Positions 13,201 through 25,400 of a stretch of 64,000 bases of DNA are shown here, piece after piece. Positions within the stretch are counted from its first letter, which is position 1. Every line of letters begins with the position of its first letter. The DNA is from Manis javanica (Eukaryota > Chordata > Mammalia > Pholidota > Manidae), in the NCBI RefSeq assembly GCF_040802235.1, contig NC_133166.1:116016991-116080990 (forward strand), given 5' to 3'. A program made the position numbers and the translations under genes. The notes below the pieces were generated by a model, which searched no databases, had not been told where the DNA came from, and saw only the letters and a program-made list of their open reading frames with translations.

Positions 13201-16200
13201 CCCCAATATCTCAGTCTCTGCCACCCTAGTCGTTGTCCCCAGAACTCCTGAACCCCTAGGCCCTGTTTCCTGGGTTCCTAGTACCTCACACTCTGCCATT
13301 CCACTCTCTGTCCGTGGGGCCCCTGAAGCCCTCATCTCTGTTTTCTGGGGCCCCAGTTCTTCAGACTCTGCCATCCCAGCAGCCTCTGTCTCCTGGGCTC
13401 TCAATATCTCTGTTTCTGCTGTCCCAGTCTCTCTCTCCAAGAACCCTGATCCCCCCACTTCTGTTTCCTGGGTCCCCAATACCTCTGATTCTACCACCCA
13501 AGTCTCTGTTCCCAGGACCCTCAAATCCCCAGCTTCTGCCTCCCAGACCCCCAGATCCCTAGACATCGCCGCCTGGTCACCTGCTGGTGGGGCCTCCTGG
13601 CACTTGCTCATCTGGGGCCCTGCAGCTGCTGCTCCAACAGAGGGACCCTGCTCCAGGTGTGTCCTCCCAACACCAGGGACTCCACCCCTCACCGTTGCAC
13701 CCTCTCTCTCCTGGCCTGCAGGAGCCCTGGCCCTCTTGAGGTCACTGAGATGCCTGGAGTGCCCTGTAGGCTCTGCTGGGGGTGGGCTCAGGATTGTGGG
13801 AGCCTTGTCCCTGCTCCCCAGCCCTGTCCTCCCCTGGGAGCACCTTCGAGGAGCCTCAAGAGTGCCCTTGAATCTTGCCTCAGACATCACCCCTATAGCC
13901 TCTGGTCCCTCAGTGTCCACGTGTCTCACCTTTGGCCTCTGCTCAGCATCCACTTGACTAACTTCAGAACTCTCTTCAGCCTCCCCAGCTCTGACCTCCA
14001 AGCTCTTAGCGTTCACCTCTGTAACTCCTGACCCGTGCTCACTGCCCACCCTGCTAGCCTCTGGCCTGTCCCCAGTGTCCACCTCCTCAACCTTGGGTTT
14101 CTGCCCTCCCAAAGAGTCTTTGGAGCCTCCGTCCTCAATGCCTGGGTCCAGCCCAGCTCCCTGGGCCTCTGTCCCTTCCTGCAGGCTTGTCCAGGTCTGA
14201 GTCTCCCCAGCAGAGCCCATTCCTGCTGGAGGAGCCCCTGGGGCTTTGGAGGCCTCATCCCCCCTTTGGGAGACTGGGGGCCAGAGGGCTTCAGAGCCTT
14301 TCTGGAGCCAAGGGGCTGAGGTGGGGGCCACATCCTGGCCTGACTGTCCTGAAGACCTGAGGAGAGAGCAGGAGGGGGTGTTGGGCGGTCCGTTTAGCCC
14401 TCCACTCCCAGCACCACCCCCTTTGGATTGCTAGGGCCCTGGGAAGGCAGCTCGGTAGGGGTGCGCAGCTTCCTAACAGTGGGCAGAGGGTGGAGGCGGG
14501 GCTGCTTCTGAAGCTCACCTCATCTCCGGTGGGCTTCCCGGGGGCCTGGGGACCTTGGGCCCCACCTGGCCCCCTGCTACAGCAGCTTGTTCTGACCCCT
14601 GGCCCCGGGAGGCCCTGGTTGGGGGCACAGGGGCACTCACAGGGGCCGGACTGGTATCCTCAGTACTAGAAGGGCTGGCAGCTGGGGAGGGAGGAAGTGA
14701 GGAGCACTGAGGCCTGGGCCCTGTGACTAGAGGTCCAGTTCCCCAGCCCCAGCCTGGGCCTCACCTGCCTCCCGAGACTGGACTCGGCCCTCCTCCTCCT
14801 CCTCACAGAGTGTCTTCAGCTCCCGAGAGGGATCTGGGGGGGTCGGGAGCAAGGTCAGCCCGGGCCAGGGCCCTGCTGGTCAGACCCCCTCCCTCAAGCT
14901 AGAGTGCTGGGCTTACCTGGGAAGCACCCCAGCCTCAGGGCACTGCCCCAGCCTGCGAGAATAGACAGGCCCACGATGCACAGAGAGAGAGAGAGACCCA
15001 CAAGGACGGACAGAAACGCCTTAACAAGCAAAAGGGAGGGTGAGGACGCTGGTGACAGAGCAGGAGGTGGCGAGAATGGAGAACGGGCCGTAGCCCCCCT
15101 CTGCGTTTCTGGCCCAGCTGCCCGAGGGCAGGTACAGACCTGGGCAGGCACCCAGTCAGGGGTGGAAAGGACCGGGACCCAGGGAGGCACTGGGAACCCA
15201 TCCTGTAGGACTCGGCTAAGGACCAGATTTGGACAATCAGGGCCGCTGGGTAGGTTGAGACTGCCTGGGCCGCAGTGAGCACACACCACAGGGCATGCGC
15301 AAGCTGGCCCTTCCCCAACACAGCCAGTGGCTTGTGGCCGGCGTTATCCCCACCCTCCCTGGACCTTGGTGATCTCGATCCATGGCAGGCTATGAGCCCA
15401 CCTGGCTGGGGGATGTGGGCCTGGGCCTCAGGGGCCCCTGGACCATTGGCCTCCTCCTCATCACTTTCAGCAAAGTCATCCAGGTTGCCCACGTCACTGG
15501 GCTTCACGCTCATGAGGCTTGCAAGACTCTGCATGTCATCGTCCCTGGGGGTCAGAGGTCAGGGGTGAGTGCTGGGGTCAGAGGCTGCAGACTAGGGCCA
15601 AGGAGGGTGGCTGAGCACTCACGTGGCACGGCCCTCCCGCAGTAGCACCCCCGAGAGAGTGAGGCTCAGCTCAGCATGTACCACCTTCACTGACTTGGGC
15701 TTCAGCTTCAGCCGCAGCGGAACTTGGGCAGGCAAGGGCCCCGCATGGCAGGCCAGGTCCACCTCGGCAGAGGCCAGCACCTTCCGCTGCCCCTTGGACT
15801 CCTTTGGGCCGGGGACAGGGCATCAGTGCTGCTCCAGAGTCCCCAGGTCCCCAGGTCTCAGCCTGCCCCAGCCACTCACATTCTCAATGATAAACGTCCA
15901 CTCTTTGGCCTCATACTGGTCCACGTGGGGGTCCTGCAAAAAGGGGGCACTTGTGAGTATAGGGGCTGCTGGGAGGGGGCAGGGCAGGGAGAGGAGCCCG
16001 TGCTGGGAGGTGTTTGGTGGGGGCCTTCACAAATGCTGGGCTCTCCTGTCTGGGATGCTCCCCAGCTTCCCCAGACCCCAGCTATCTCTCATATTCCATG
16101 TGATGGAGAAAGGCTACCTCCTACAAGGAGACCTCCTGGGCCACTCATGCTGAGTAGGCCCCTTGCACAATTCTTGGTCTCACCCTTCTGTTCTTTCCTA

Positions 16201-19200
16201 TTTGGATGGATAACCCACCAGGGGACCCCTGTGAATGCCTGGGGTTGTAATCGCCCTCTCATTCCCATCTATGTGGGAGGGTTAGAGACTTACCCTGTAT
16301 AGAGTCACGGAGATGTCTACATTCTCAGGCACCATCCACACCACAGTGCCTCGGTACGGGTTCTGGATGCCTGGCTGCCAGCTGTGGGCCTAGGATGAGC
16401 AGTCTGAGTCCTTCCCCTAACTTAACTCTCCCTAACACCCCTTGCCCTTATCTCCAAGCTTGACCCCATCTTTCTCTCCTTTCTACAGACTCTAATCTGA
16501 ATGCGAACCTGATTCCATGCCCCGATCAGCCCTGGCCTGCTTCCCCCCACCCCTGGCCCCACCCCCAACCTGGACCCCCAGTTGACATCTTCCCCACCTT
16601 GGAGCAGATGCGTCGGTTGCGCCGGGTCCACACCACCACCAACTTATCTGGTTGCCTGGGGGTGGGGAAAGGGGTCTATTCAGTCAGGCCCACTGCCCAG
16701 CCTCTCCATCTCCTCTAGGGCCTTCCTTCAGCACACATCTGCCTCCCCCAGGAGAGGGCCTGGACAGCCCCTTATCTGGAGCCCCAGGGAGCTGGGTGGG
16801 GCTGCTGAGGCAGGGTGGGGCCCGGGGCACAAGGGCAAAGGCCCAACGTGGGTTGGCAGGGGCTATGAAGAAAGACAGCAAGAAACAGACACACAGACAG
16901 GGAAGCATACACAGACAGAAACACAGCGAGGCGCTGCAGACTTGGAACCACAGGGAGAGCAGACTTAGAGTAAAACACAGACTCCATTTACTCACAAATA
17001 TCTGCGGGGTGCACATGCTAAACCCAGCCTGCTTTAGGGGCAGAGCAGAGCAAAGAAGCAAGACCCTTCAGGAGCTGGAGACAACGAGGTGGGGGAAGAG
17101 TGCCAATCAAGGAGGAAAATAAATTAAGCTGGTTTCAGGGAGGAGAGAGAGCCACTGGGATCTCCTTGATGTTGGGTGTCTGAGCAGCGGCAAGACTCGG
17201 GGAGGGATAGACTGTGTCTGGAGAGGGAGAAGCTCCAGGTAGAGGGAATGGCAGGTGCAAGGGTCTGAGGTTGGGGAAGGCACAGGGTTGGCGTGAAGGA
17301 CAGAGGATGGGGGGTGGTCTGAGGGGCAGAGGGGCAGCTCGTCACCCTCCCAAGGCCTTCTGTGCCCAGCTGTTTGCTGGGCCCAAGGGCCCCAAGAGTC
17401 AGCCATGCTCCCCACCTCTGAAACCGAGAGCCTTGGACTCTAAGCTTTGCAGGTCCCCTGACTCCCAGCAGGGGCATCAAGGAAGGCTTCCAGGTGACAT
17501 CTAAGCTGCACAGCATATGCCGGGGCAGACTCAGAGGAGACGCCAAGACACATGAAGGGGAAAGACAAGGCTGGAAGAGTCCCCTGCACAGGCCCGGACG
17601 CAGACCCAGAGCTGACCTGTGGCTGGGTCTGGGAGGGGGAGGGCCCCTTCGGGTTAGAGAGTCCAACTGCTGCCCAAGAGGGTAAGGGTGGTCGAGGGGA
17701 CTGGGCCAAAGGCAGCACAAGGGCCCTCTTTGTTTGCACCCAGCCCCATGCCAGGACGCTCGGGGTCCTCCCAGCTTACTGCCACTCTGTTGACCTGCGA
17801 GGATACTGAGGCCCAGAGAGGGTGGCGACCAGGCAAAGTCACACCGGTGAGCCGAGAGCCCTGTCACACCTGGAGCCAAGCTCTTCTCCTCGAGCCCAAA
17901 CTGCAGGCAATGGCTGAACAAGGGCAGCCATGGGACCTTCCCAGAAAGGGGAAGAGGACAAGGGGTGCCTGGGAGGGTGGGGCCTGGCTAGGCAGCCTGA
18001 CTCAGGTTGGGCGCACCCTCCTGGGGAGCTGCGACCTGGACAGGGACAGCTGCCTAGCCTGGGCTCCCAGCTAAGAAGACAAGGAGGCCCTGCCCACCTC
18101 CTGTGACTCAGATGTGTTGACACTACCCGCACTCTCGGCCTGCTCTCTGGAACTAGGCCCAGTGTCCCTCTGGCCTCACCCAGGATGCTGGGGCAGAAGG
18201 CAGAAGTCAGAGGTCAGAGTGCAAATCCCAGCCCTGTGCTGTGTTACCCCAGCCAGCCCCTGTCCTCTCCGGGCCACACCAAGTGGAGTGAACAGCCCTC
18301 TGGCTGGTCCAGTCAAGCCCAGGGATACGGCAGCTGCCCAGAGGACCCCAGTCTCCTGCTCACTCCCCTCCCCTTGGACCCCAAGGTCCCTTCCTGCCCC
18401 AAGAGCCCTTCCTCTCCGGAACCTAAATTTAGTCCCGCCTGACAGAGGGAGGCCCCCACAGCTGTGTCCTAATCCAGCCAAGGGAAGCTGACACCAGCGA
18501 GCACGTATATTTAGGGTGTGACGCAGGAGCCTGGGCAGCTGCGGGTGGAGGCATGTGCACAAGATGCCCCTGGGCCCTTCAGCAGCACTGGACAGGTCCT
18601 GCTCCCCCTCACATATCTCCCCCGGACCTGCCACATCGCTCTCCCCAGGCCCTCTCCTTTTTGACTAAGGCCCTCAGGCTCCTTTAAGCCACTGCCCGCC
18701 TCCCTGCTCATCCCTCCCAGTGCTCAGTTTCCCCTTTTAAGGGCATTGTGGAGCCATATCCAGCCTACCAGCACCCACTCTGGCTGAAGTTGGGGGGCAG
18801 TTCCTCTGGCTCAGTAAGTGTGCATGGGAGGAAGGGGTAACATCTTTTTTCTGAACTGGACTAAGTCCATGGAGGTTTCTGCCCCAGGCCCAGCACCCGC
18901 AGACCTCAAAATGTGCTCCCCTTTCCGATGCCACCCTGAACCATCCCTCTAGCCCAAAACATGAGGCCTGACCTCCCCCAGCCCAGAACGCAGCTGGGAT
19001 AAGCGTGGGCACAGACAGACTCCCAGGCCTGGAAGTCCTGAACTCCACTCCCCAAAAGCTGCCTCTACTCCCCAACTCCAGGACACTTTTGAGTCTGTGT
19101 TGGGACACCCAGCCCAATCTGCGGCAGGGGCCCTGGGAGCCACTGGAATGGGGGCAGGGTTCTCTCACGCTTTAAAGGCGAGATGTCGCCCCAGCAGTAT

Positions 19201-19335
19201 GGGGCGTCCCTCGGGCGTCTCCCCCACTCACCATTTCTTGGTACACTCCACCACCAGCTCATGGTAACAGGCCACAAACTGGAACTTGGCTGCCCGCTTG
19301 CCCACACGCTGCAGGCGCTTCCACACCGAGGTCAT
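4204..19335 (-). CDS. EHBP1L1: EH domain-binding protein 1-like 1 (Rab effector)
   Basis: Nineteen coding exons, 5-prime to 3-prime: 19232-19335, 16598-16655, 16294-16389, 15880-15933, 15623-15801, 15402-15544, 14765-14833, 14519-14681, 12421-14356, 11820-11977, 11678-11726, 10662-11306, 6151-6220, 5975-6030, 5754-5877, 5410-5509, 4597-4670, 4402-4516, 4204-4303. They sum to 4293 nt, in frame: 1430 aa against about 1523 in human. Domains: N-terminal C2-like domain (about residues 1-165), a long acidic repeat region in the giant ninth exon, a calponin-homology domain over exons 10-12 ([17 protein letters not shown]), and a C-terminal coiled bMERB domain. It ends C-A-L-S, a CaaX prenylation motif. 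The family binds Rab8/Rab10 and links endosomes to Bin1/dynamin in apical transport. The promoter is the CpG island past 19335. Reading phase was checked exon by exon; an extra short exon in the 4.4-kb intron 12 is not excluded. Confidence 0.94.
7050..7435 (+). repeat. L2 LINE relic
   Basis: Sense-strand L2 3-prime-region text is recognisable, such as the stretch on overdue-type CCTCCAGAAGCC wording near 7340 and the C-rich run before it. It sits in EHBP1L1 intron 12. The shorter C-rich stretches at 6560-6800, 9130-9240 and 9780-9900 look related. The call is from memory of the consensus, so edges are rough. Confidence 0.45.
7435..8160 (+). mobile_element. solo LTR-like fossil
   Basis: An old retroviral LTR-like relic in EHBP1L1 intron 12. 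Its text (mid-part near 7560-7660, ATTAAA poly(A)-type signal near 7834, then the block on CTCTAGCAAATTAATC near 7878) matches a widespread mammalian LTR that I recognise but cannot name with certainty. The poly(A)-type signal suggests plus orientation. No internal retroviral genes adjoin it. It ends near a C-run at 8131-8142. Ancient and degraded. Confidence 0.5.
8400..8560 (-). repeat. MIR SINE, with a second fragment nearby
   Basis: The order CCCTGTGAGGCAGGAACGAT, then ATGAAGAAAC, is the reverse complement of the MIR core. Another MIR-like piece at 8780-8840 carries GGTCACACAGCCAGTTAATA. Both are in EHBP1L1 intron 12. Confidence 0.6.
12570..13565 (-). repeat. EHBP1L1: coding degenerate repeats of EHBP1L1
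   Basis: On the minus strand the giant exon encodes about a dozen imperfect copies of a unit of roughly 24-25 residues. Each is centred on a core like A-E-x-E-I-L-G-T-Q-E-T-E followed by a glycine/serine-rich half. The best copies lie near 12890-13500; copies become ragged towards 12570. The unit is acidic, has no cysteine pattern and is probably unstructured. It lies between the C2-like and CH domains. The change in copy number could explain much of the length difference from the human protein. Confidence 0.8.
17990..18520. promoter_or_regulatory. candidate intronic enhancer (AP-1 and MEF2 type sites)
   Basis: EHBP1L1 intron 1 carries two exact TGACTCA sites (17998-18004 and 18114-18120), an exact MEF2-type CTAAATTTAG (18423-18432) and a near-match TATATTTAG (18506-18514) within about 520 bases. 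Intron 1 of a CpG-promoter gene is a usual place for enhancers. Such short motifs also occur by chance. Confidence 0.25.
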
Positions 19336-19700
19336 GGCCCCCAACGCCCGCTCCTCAAACCCGGGGCTCCCGCTGGCCCGCCACTGCTGGCCCGGCCCGG
19401 GTCCCCATGGCTTCCCGGGCTCCTATCCACACCGTCCGCCCCGTCCGCGTGGAGGGTCCCAGGTTCGGACCCGGGGCCGCTCTTCCTCCGTTGGGGCCAG
19501 CCACGTTGTCCGGCTGGGTCGGCGGGGTCGTCTGGGGAGCGACGGGTCGCTGGAGCTCTGAGCGGCTAGCGCGCGGTTTCCTGGAGCCGCACCCCCGTCG
19601 GAAGGCGGGCGGCGCTCCGGCGCGGGGCGGGGGCGGGGCGGCCCGGCTTCCGGGGCCTAGCGCCGCGCGGCGACCGTAGTGGGGGTGGGGGTGCGGGTGG
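19336..19700 (-). promoter_or_regulatory. EHBP1L1: EHBP1L1 CpG-island promoter and 5-prime UTR
   Basis: Immediately upstream of the EHBP1L1 start the sequence becomes CpG-rich, with GC boxes such as GGGGCGGGGGCGGGGCGG near 19623-19640 and no TATA box. The start codon context on the minus strand is GGGGCCATGA. Confidence 0.65.
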
Positions 19701-19857
19701 CAGGCGGGGTGCGAAGGGGACCTCAGCGTCTGCTCCGTGCGCGCCGGGGTGGTGTAGACACGCGGCCGCGTGGGCGGTGCGCAGGCCGGGGGAAAGGCTA
19801 ACCAGTAATATGGGTAAGCGTCCCTTCCTGCCGGCAGCCCTGGAGGTACGTGCTGGT

Positions 19858-20280
19858 GGCCCCATTTCACAGGCTGGGGAAAGAGACGTAGAAGGGGGAA
19901 GAGACTTGCTCAGGGCCACCCCTAAGCTCTGGGCTAGAGCCAACTCTCCTCAACACCCCAGCCGACTCCTGTCTTAACCAGAGCAGGGAGAGCAGAGTCA
20001 GGGACCAACCTGGTGACCCTGCCCGTGGGCAGCACCCATTCGTCAGTCTCAGAACCGGATCCCTCGGCTGTCAAATGGGAGGATTGCCCCAATATTCCAC
20101 AAGTAGCTGACTTCCGAGTGTGTAACCCTGGGCAAAGCACTAATACCCTCAGCCTCAGTTTCTACCTCTGTTAAATAGGGATAATTACAGTTCCGCCTTT
20201 TACAGAGTCGGCCAGAGGAGGATACCTTGGAAAGTGTTCAGTACGGAGCTTGGCTGATTTTGCCAGGTCTCATTAAATGA
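19858..20280. repeat. two MIR SINEs, opposite orientation
   Basis: 19858-19985 reads as MIR on the minus strand (CATTTCACAGGCTGGGGAAA, then TTGCTCAGGGCC). 20090-20280 reads as MIR on the plus strand (GTGTGTAACCCTGGGCAAAG, CTCAGTTTCTACCTCTGTTA). They fill much of the gap between the EHBP1L1 promoter and the FAM89B 3-prime end. The rest of 20400-21494 shows no feature I can name. Confidence 0.65.
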
Positions 20281-20360
20281 AATCCGTTATCATGGAAAGG
20301 AAAGAGTGTCTGTTCACTGTCCTTCCCCAGGGAAGCCTGCCTTGGGGCGTTAGCTGCTCA

Positions 20361-20396
20361 GTTCACACCTAGATTAGAGTTCACACCCAGATTAGA
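20361..20396 (+). repeat. 18-bp tandem duplication
   Basis: GTTCACACCTAGATTAGA is followed directly by GTTCACACCCAGATTAGA, differing at one base. Each copy contains a T-box-like TCACACC and an OTX/CRX-like AGATTA. Confidence 0.9.
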
Positions 20397-21508
20397 GCCT
20401 TTATCGCAGACCCGGCAGCCCGCCCTGCATGGTAATGAGCCGCTGCAGGTGTTAGGCCCAGACGTGGAGAACTGTCCTGGGCAGCACATCGGCCTGTTCC
20501 CTCCCTGTCAGCGCTCTGCAAGGTTGGTGAATGGACTGCGGCCTGGTGCCTGATAAATACTCGGTTTGAACAGGATGGCCCATCCGCCAGGAGAGCCACC
20601 TGAGTGTCTCCGGGAGGCAGGCGACAGGGCGGCAGGGCGTGGGGTGAGTGTGACTAAACCTAGGTGTGCGGCTTCGAGGTCCTCTCCTCTCCTCGTCCCA
20701 AGAAGTGGGGGTGCTCTGTGTATGTGGAGGTCTGAGCACCCACCATCCCCAAATGTGCAGGCTTCTTCCGGTGGACCTGACACCCGGGTTTGGCCCCCAG
20801 TCCCAGCGGTGTGGTCCTCAGTTTTTTCTGTAAGAGAAAGCCTTTCACATACAACCGTAAAGGCCCCAAGTGCTTTAAAGTAGCCAGGCCGTCGGAATGA
20901 GACTAAGGGCAGAATGCGGGTGTCTGGGACGCGATCACCCTCACCGCAGATCCAGTCCCAAGCCCGAAGCCCAGGGCTTTGCCCCATCCTCCCTCCAGGG
21001 CTTGTGTGGCGTCTGAGGGCAGGGCACCGCCACTTCACCCCCTCCGCCTCTGCAGCTGTTTCTTCCCACCCCTAGGGCACACATTCGCTCGCCAGCCCTT
21101 TTGGAGGCGCCTTCCCCCTTCCGCAAAGGGGCCCCCTCAGGCCCACCGTCTCGGGCCCACCCATTTCCTGTGCCCCAACTCCGCCTCCACTCCGGGTGGA
21201 AAGTTTCTCTCTTCAAGATGGGCGGCTCCTTCTCCTTCCTTCCCGGCCGGCCAGGAAAGCCCAAAGCGAGTGGGGAGGAGGGCTGGGTTTCCAGGCCTCC
21301 AGCCAGAGAGGGGAAGTGACTCGGCCGCAGTCATACAACCGCCGGACCTGGACCGGCCAGCCTGGAACGCTCCGCAACGCAGCCACCGCCAAGCCTCCTT
21401 CACGAGGGTTCGGGCGCCGCCTGCCGGCGGAGTGCGGCGCCTCACCTCCCAGAACGGCCTCCCCGCGCCGGAGCCAGGTAGTCTGAGCACCAGAACGCTG
21501 AGAAAGAA

Positions 21509-21514
21509 TTTATT
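21509..21514 (-). terminator. FAM89B: FAM89B poly(A) signal
   Basis: TTTATT on the plus strand is AATAAA on the minus strand, about 545 bases past the FAM89B stop. The 3-prime UTR between (21515-22057) contains no other convincing signal. Confidence 0.7.
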
Positions 21515-22057
21515 TACCTAAGCGCCCAGAGGGCTGGCCCCTAAACTTAAATACCCAGCAAAGAGCCTTGGCCCTCCTGGCCACGGGTGGGTGCAGAGAT
21601 GGCACCTGGGGTCCTCGTCTAGGGCCGTGGAACCCAGGGACCAGAGATGGGATGCTCCTGAGCAGCTGCCAACAGCAGCAAAAGGTTGAAAAGAGGTGGG
21701 AGCCAGATACTCGTCCCAATCCCAGAGATGCCAAAAGGACTGCAAGATGCTTTGGGTCCCACTGCCAGCCTTCAGTCTGGCACTAAAGCAGGGGTGCACA
21801 CATGTGGGAGAAGTGGAGGTCCAGTTCCATGGGCAGAGGCTGTAGCCCAGGTAACCCACCCCAGTGCCAGCTAACCCCAGAGAGGAGGGAGACTGGCAGT
21901 TTTGCTCTGAGGGGCCCAGGCTTTGCCCTCCTGTGAGGTGAGGTGAGGTGGTAAGGTGGTATGGGGAAAAGCAGGCACTGTAGTCTGAGTACTCGCTGAG
22001 GGGTGAGTTTCCTAAGTGTTTTGCATGGGTGCATGCCCCTTGCCTCCTGCCAGCTCT

Positions 22058-23225
<1,168 letters not shown>

Positions 23226-23896
23226 TCACGACGCTGAGGAAAGGGAATAGGGGGCACCGACAGCAGGGCAGCGGGAAAGCCAGGAGGGAAGAGGCCAACA
23301 GCTGCGGGCACGGTTACTTCATGGTTCTTTTTGCTCCCGCACCCCCAACAGTGTGTTTAACCACTCTGCTCAATTGTTAACTCCCAAGGAAAAGCGTCTA
23401 AAAGGAGGGGGGAAGAGTTGTCAGGAGACTGGGTTGTTTTACTTGGTCCCTAACCAAGGCTCTGTCAGTGTCTGAGTGCCTGGCTGGGCATGAGGTGAGA
23501 GACGATGATGGTAACAGGATGCTCAGGAGGAGGAGAAGATACCAAGGGGATTGGAACCCAAAATCTCACCGAGGGGATGGATGAGGAGGCTGCAGGGGTG
23601 CTGTAGAGGTCTGTCCCTCTTGTTTCTGCTTTTCAGGAGACTGTAGCCTCTTCCTCAGAAAAAAAGTATCAGTAGTCCTCTCCCTCCCCCTCATCCTCTT
23701 GAGTCGGGAAACTGAGCAGCAAAACAAGCCCTGTTAATCTCAGGACATAAAGATGAGTAGCTAGTTCTAGGGTGGGGACAAAAAGAAAAAGGCAAGTGGA
23801 GCTGGGGCTGGCATGCACACTCAGAACCAAGAAAAAGAACAAATCACACAAGAGGAACAGTTGTTTTTCTAGAGGGTTTTTCTCAGGAGGGATCTC
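23226..23896. other. gap between the FAM89B promoter and ZNRD2
   Basis: This probably holds the ZNRD2 3-prime UTR and the FAM89B upstream region. I found no clear minus-strand AATAAA here, so the ZNRD2 transcript end is unresolved. No repeat family or protein is recognisable. Confidence 0.35.
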
Positions 23897-25132
23897 TCAG
23901 TGCTGCAGCTGCCGCACACTGCACAATGCCTCAGCACAAGCCCGGATAAGATTGCACAGCTGTATGCTACTCTCCAGGGAGTTGCTGGAGCCTAGCTCAG
24001 CTGAGGCCCAGGTCAGCTTCTGCAGGAGGGCCTCCTGTGTGCAGGCCAGGACATCTGCATTTGGAGGCACAGCAGGAGGGGGCAGCCCCCGAGCTGCCTT
24101 GAGCCCTGCTGCAGCTCCCTCACAGTGCTCTGGACGGGGTACTGGGGGCTGAGCAGCAGGCCGGGAGCCCACGGGGAGCTCCGAGGCAGAGGCAAGCTGG
24201 TGTTCCCGGGCTTGGGAGAGGGCAGCCTGGGCATTCAGAACTAAAAGAAAAGAAAATGGGTGGAATGGTCAGGATGTTAGTTCACTTCAGCCCTGAGCCA
24301 CCTCTTTACTCTCTATTTCTGTGTTTATTGCTCTATTTCTGTGTTTGAGGTGTTTATCCTGCCTCTCTATAAGGCAACTCATCCACTGTCTTCTTTGTAA
24401 CAGTTATTTATTTATGTCCTTGCTTCATTTCTCCCACCAGGATTATACCTGATCAAGCTCAGACTCTCTAGAGTCTGGCATACAGAAGGTGCTGCTAATG
24501 CTCTTACTGAATTAATGGTCCTTTCTAGAGCTGAAAGAAGGCACCTTACCTCGGCCCCAGCCAGACTCCACAGTCACCTCCCACTCCAACCATTCCCAGG
24601 CCTCTATCATCACACTGCTTCTCTACCAAGCACACTCGGTCCTTTACCCGGATTATCTTTATCCACGTCTGAGTCGAGCTCCTGACAAGCCACGCAATAG
24701 ATTTTCCGCTGTTTGTCTTGGAGGAGGATCGTCTAGGGGCCAGAAAGACGGGAGCAGGGGTGAGACGCCAGACGATGGGGTCCAGAGGGGGAGAACTGGG
24801 GAATGGCTGTACAGCCTGGTCCGCAGCTCCATCCCCGAACCCCACGTCCCAAATCTCTCCTCACCCCGCAGTCCGCACACGTCTCGCCCAGCATGCGGTA
24901 ACCACGCAGCAGGTAGTCGCCCATGAGCCGGGAGATGCGATCCTGCCGCTCCCGTCGTGCTTGCAGCACCTTCGTCTCCGCTTCGGTAGGAGGCTCCCAG
25001 GAGAAATCGTCGACTTCTGAGGGAAGAGACGCACAAGAGATGGAGGGGGTCTTGCCCGAGTGGACTGCCCCCGCACCTCGCAGCCACAGGTTCCCCGCAT
25101 CCCAAATCCTCACCAGCGCCGTTCAGGGCCAT
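23897..25132 (-). CDS. ZNRD2: zinc ribbon domain-containing 2 (autoantigen p27)
   Basis: Four coding exons: 25114-25132, 24865-25016, 24648-24732 and 23897-24240; 600 nt, 199 aa, the human length as remembered. It is the Sjogren syndrome/scleroderma autoantigen 1 (SSSCA1, p27) family. Seen: a charged helical N-terminus with R-I-S-R-L-M-G-D-Y-L-L-R-G-Y-R-M-L, then a zinc ribbon with one cysteine pair C-A-D-C at the end of exon 2 and the second C-V-A-C in exon 3, then a Pro/Ala-rich linker and a helical C-terminus ending R-Q-L-Q-H. The exact molecular role is not well settled. Exon 1 codes only the first six residues plus one base. It lies head-to-tail with FAM89B, whose start is about 890 bases from this stop. 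Confidence 0.95.
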
Positions 25133-25400
25133 GTTGCCGGTGTCGCCGCTGAGCTCACCGGAAGTGACGCACAAGCAAAGCGCCTTCCGATGAGGACGAA
25201 TGTGGTGCTCCCTCTGCCCCTCAGTGGGGCGATGCCCATAGTGGGGCGTTGCTGCTGCAGTCTTGACCCTGCCCTGTTGGCGCGCCCCTCCGCAGGAGAC
25301 CGTAGACAAAAACTTTCAACTGGCTAGGCCTCAGGAGAGGCGTCTCCGTGGTAACGCCATCAGGTCGCAGGACCCGGAAGAGGCTGCACTGGGTGGCCCT
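25133..25400. promoter_or_regulatory. ZNRD2: ZNRD2 promoter with ETS/CRE-type site
   Basis: ACCGGAAGTGACGCA at 25157-25171 joins an ETS core (CCGGAAGT) to a CRE-like TGACGCA, 25 bases upstream of the start codon. Such composite sites are typical of short, TATA-less housekeeping promoters that fire both ways. A second CRE-like GGCGTCATCA lies near 25514, and another ETS-like CCCGGAAG near 25373. Confidence 0.55.

Noticed and set aside
12378-13562. Several plus-strand open frames rich in Pro, Leu and Ser
   Set aside because: They are the opposite strand of the EHBP1L1 coding repeats; the low-complexity composition follows from the minus-strand repeat unit.
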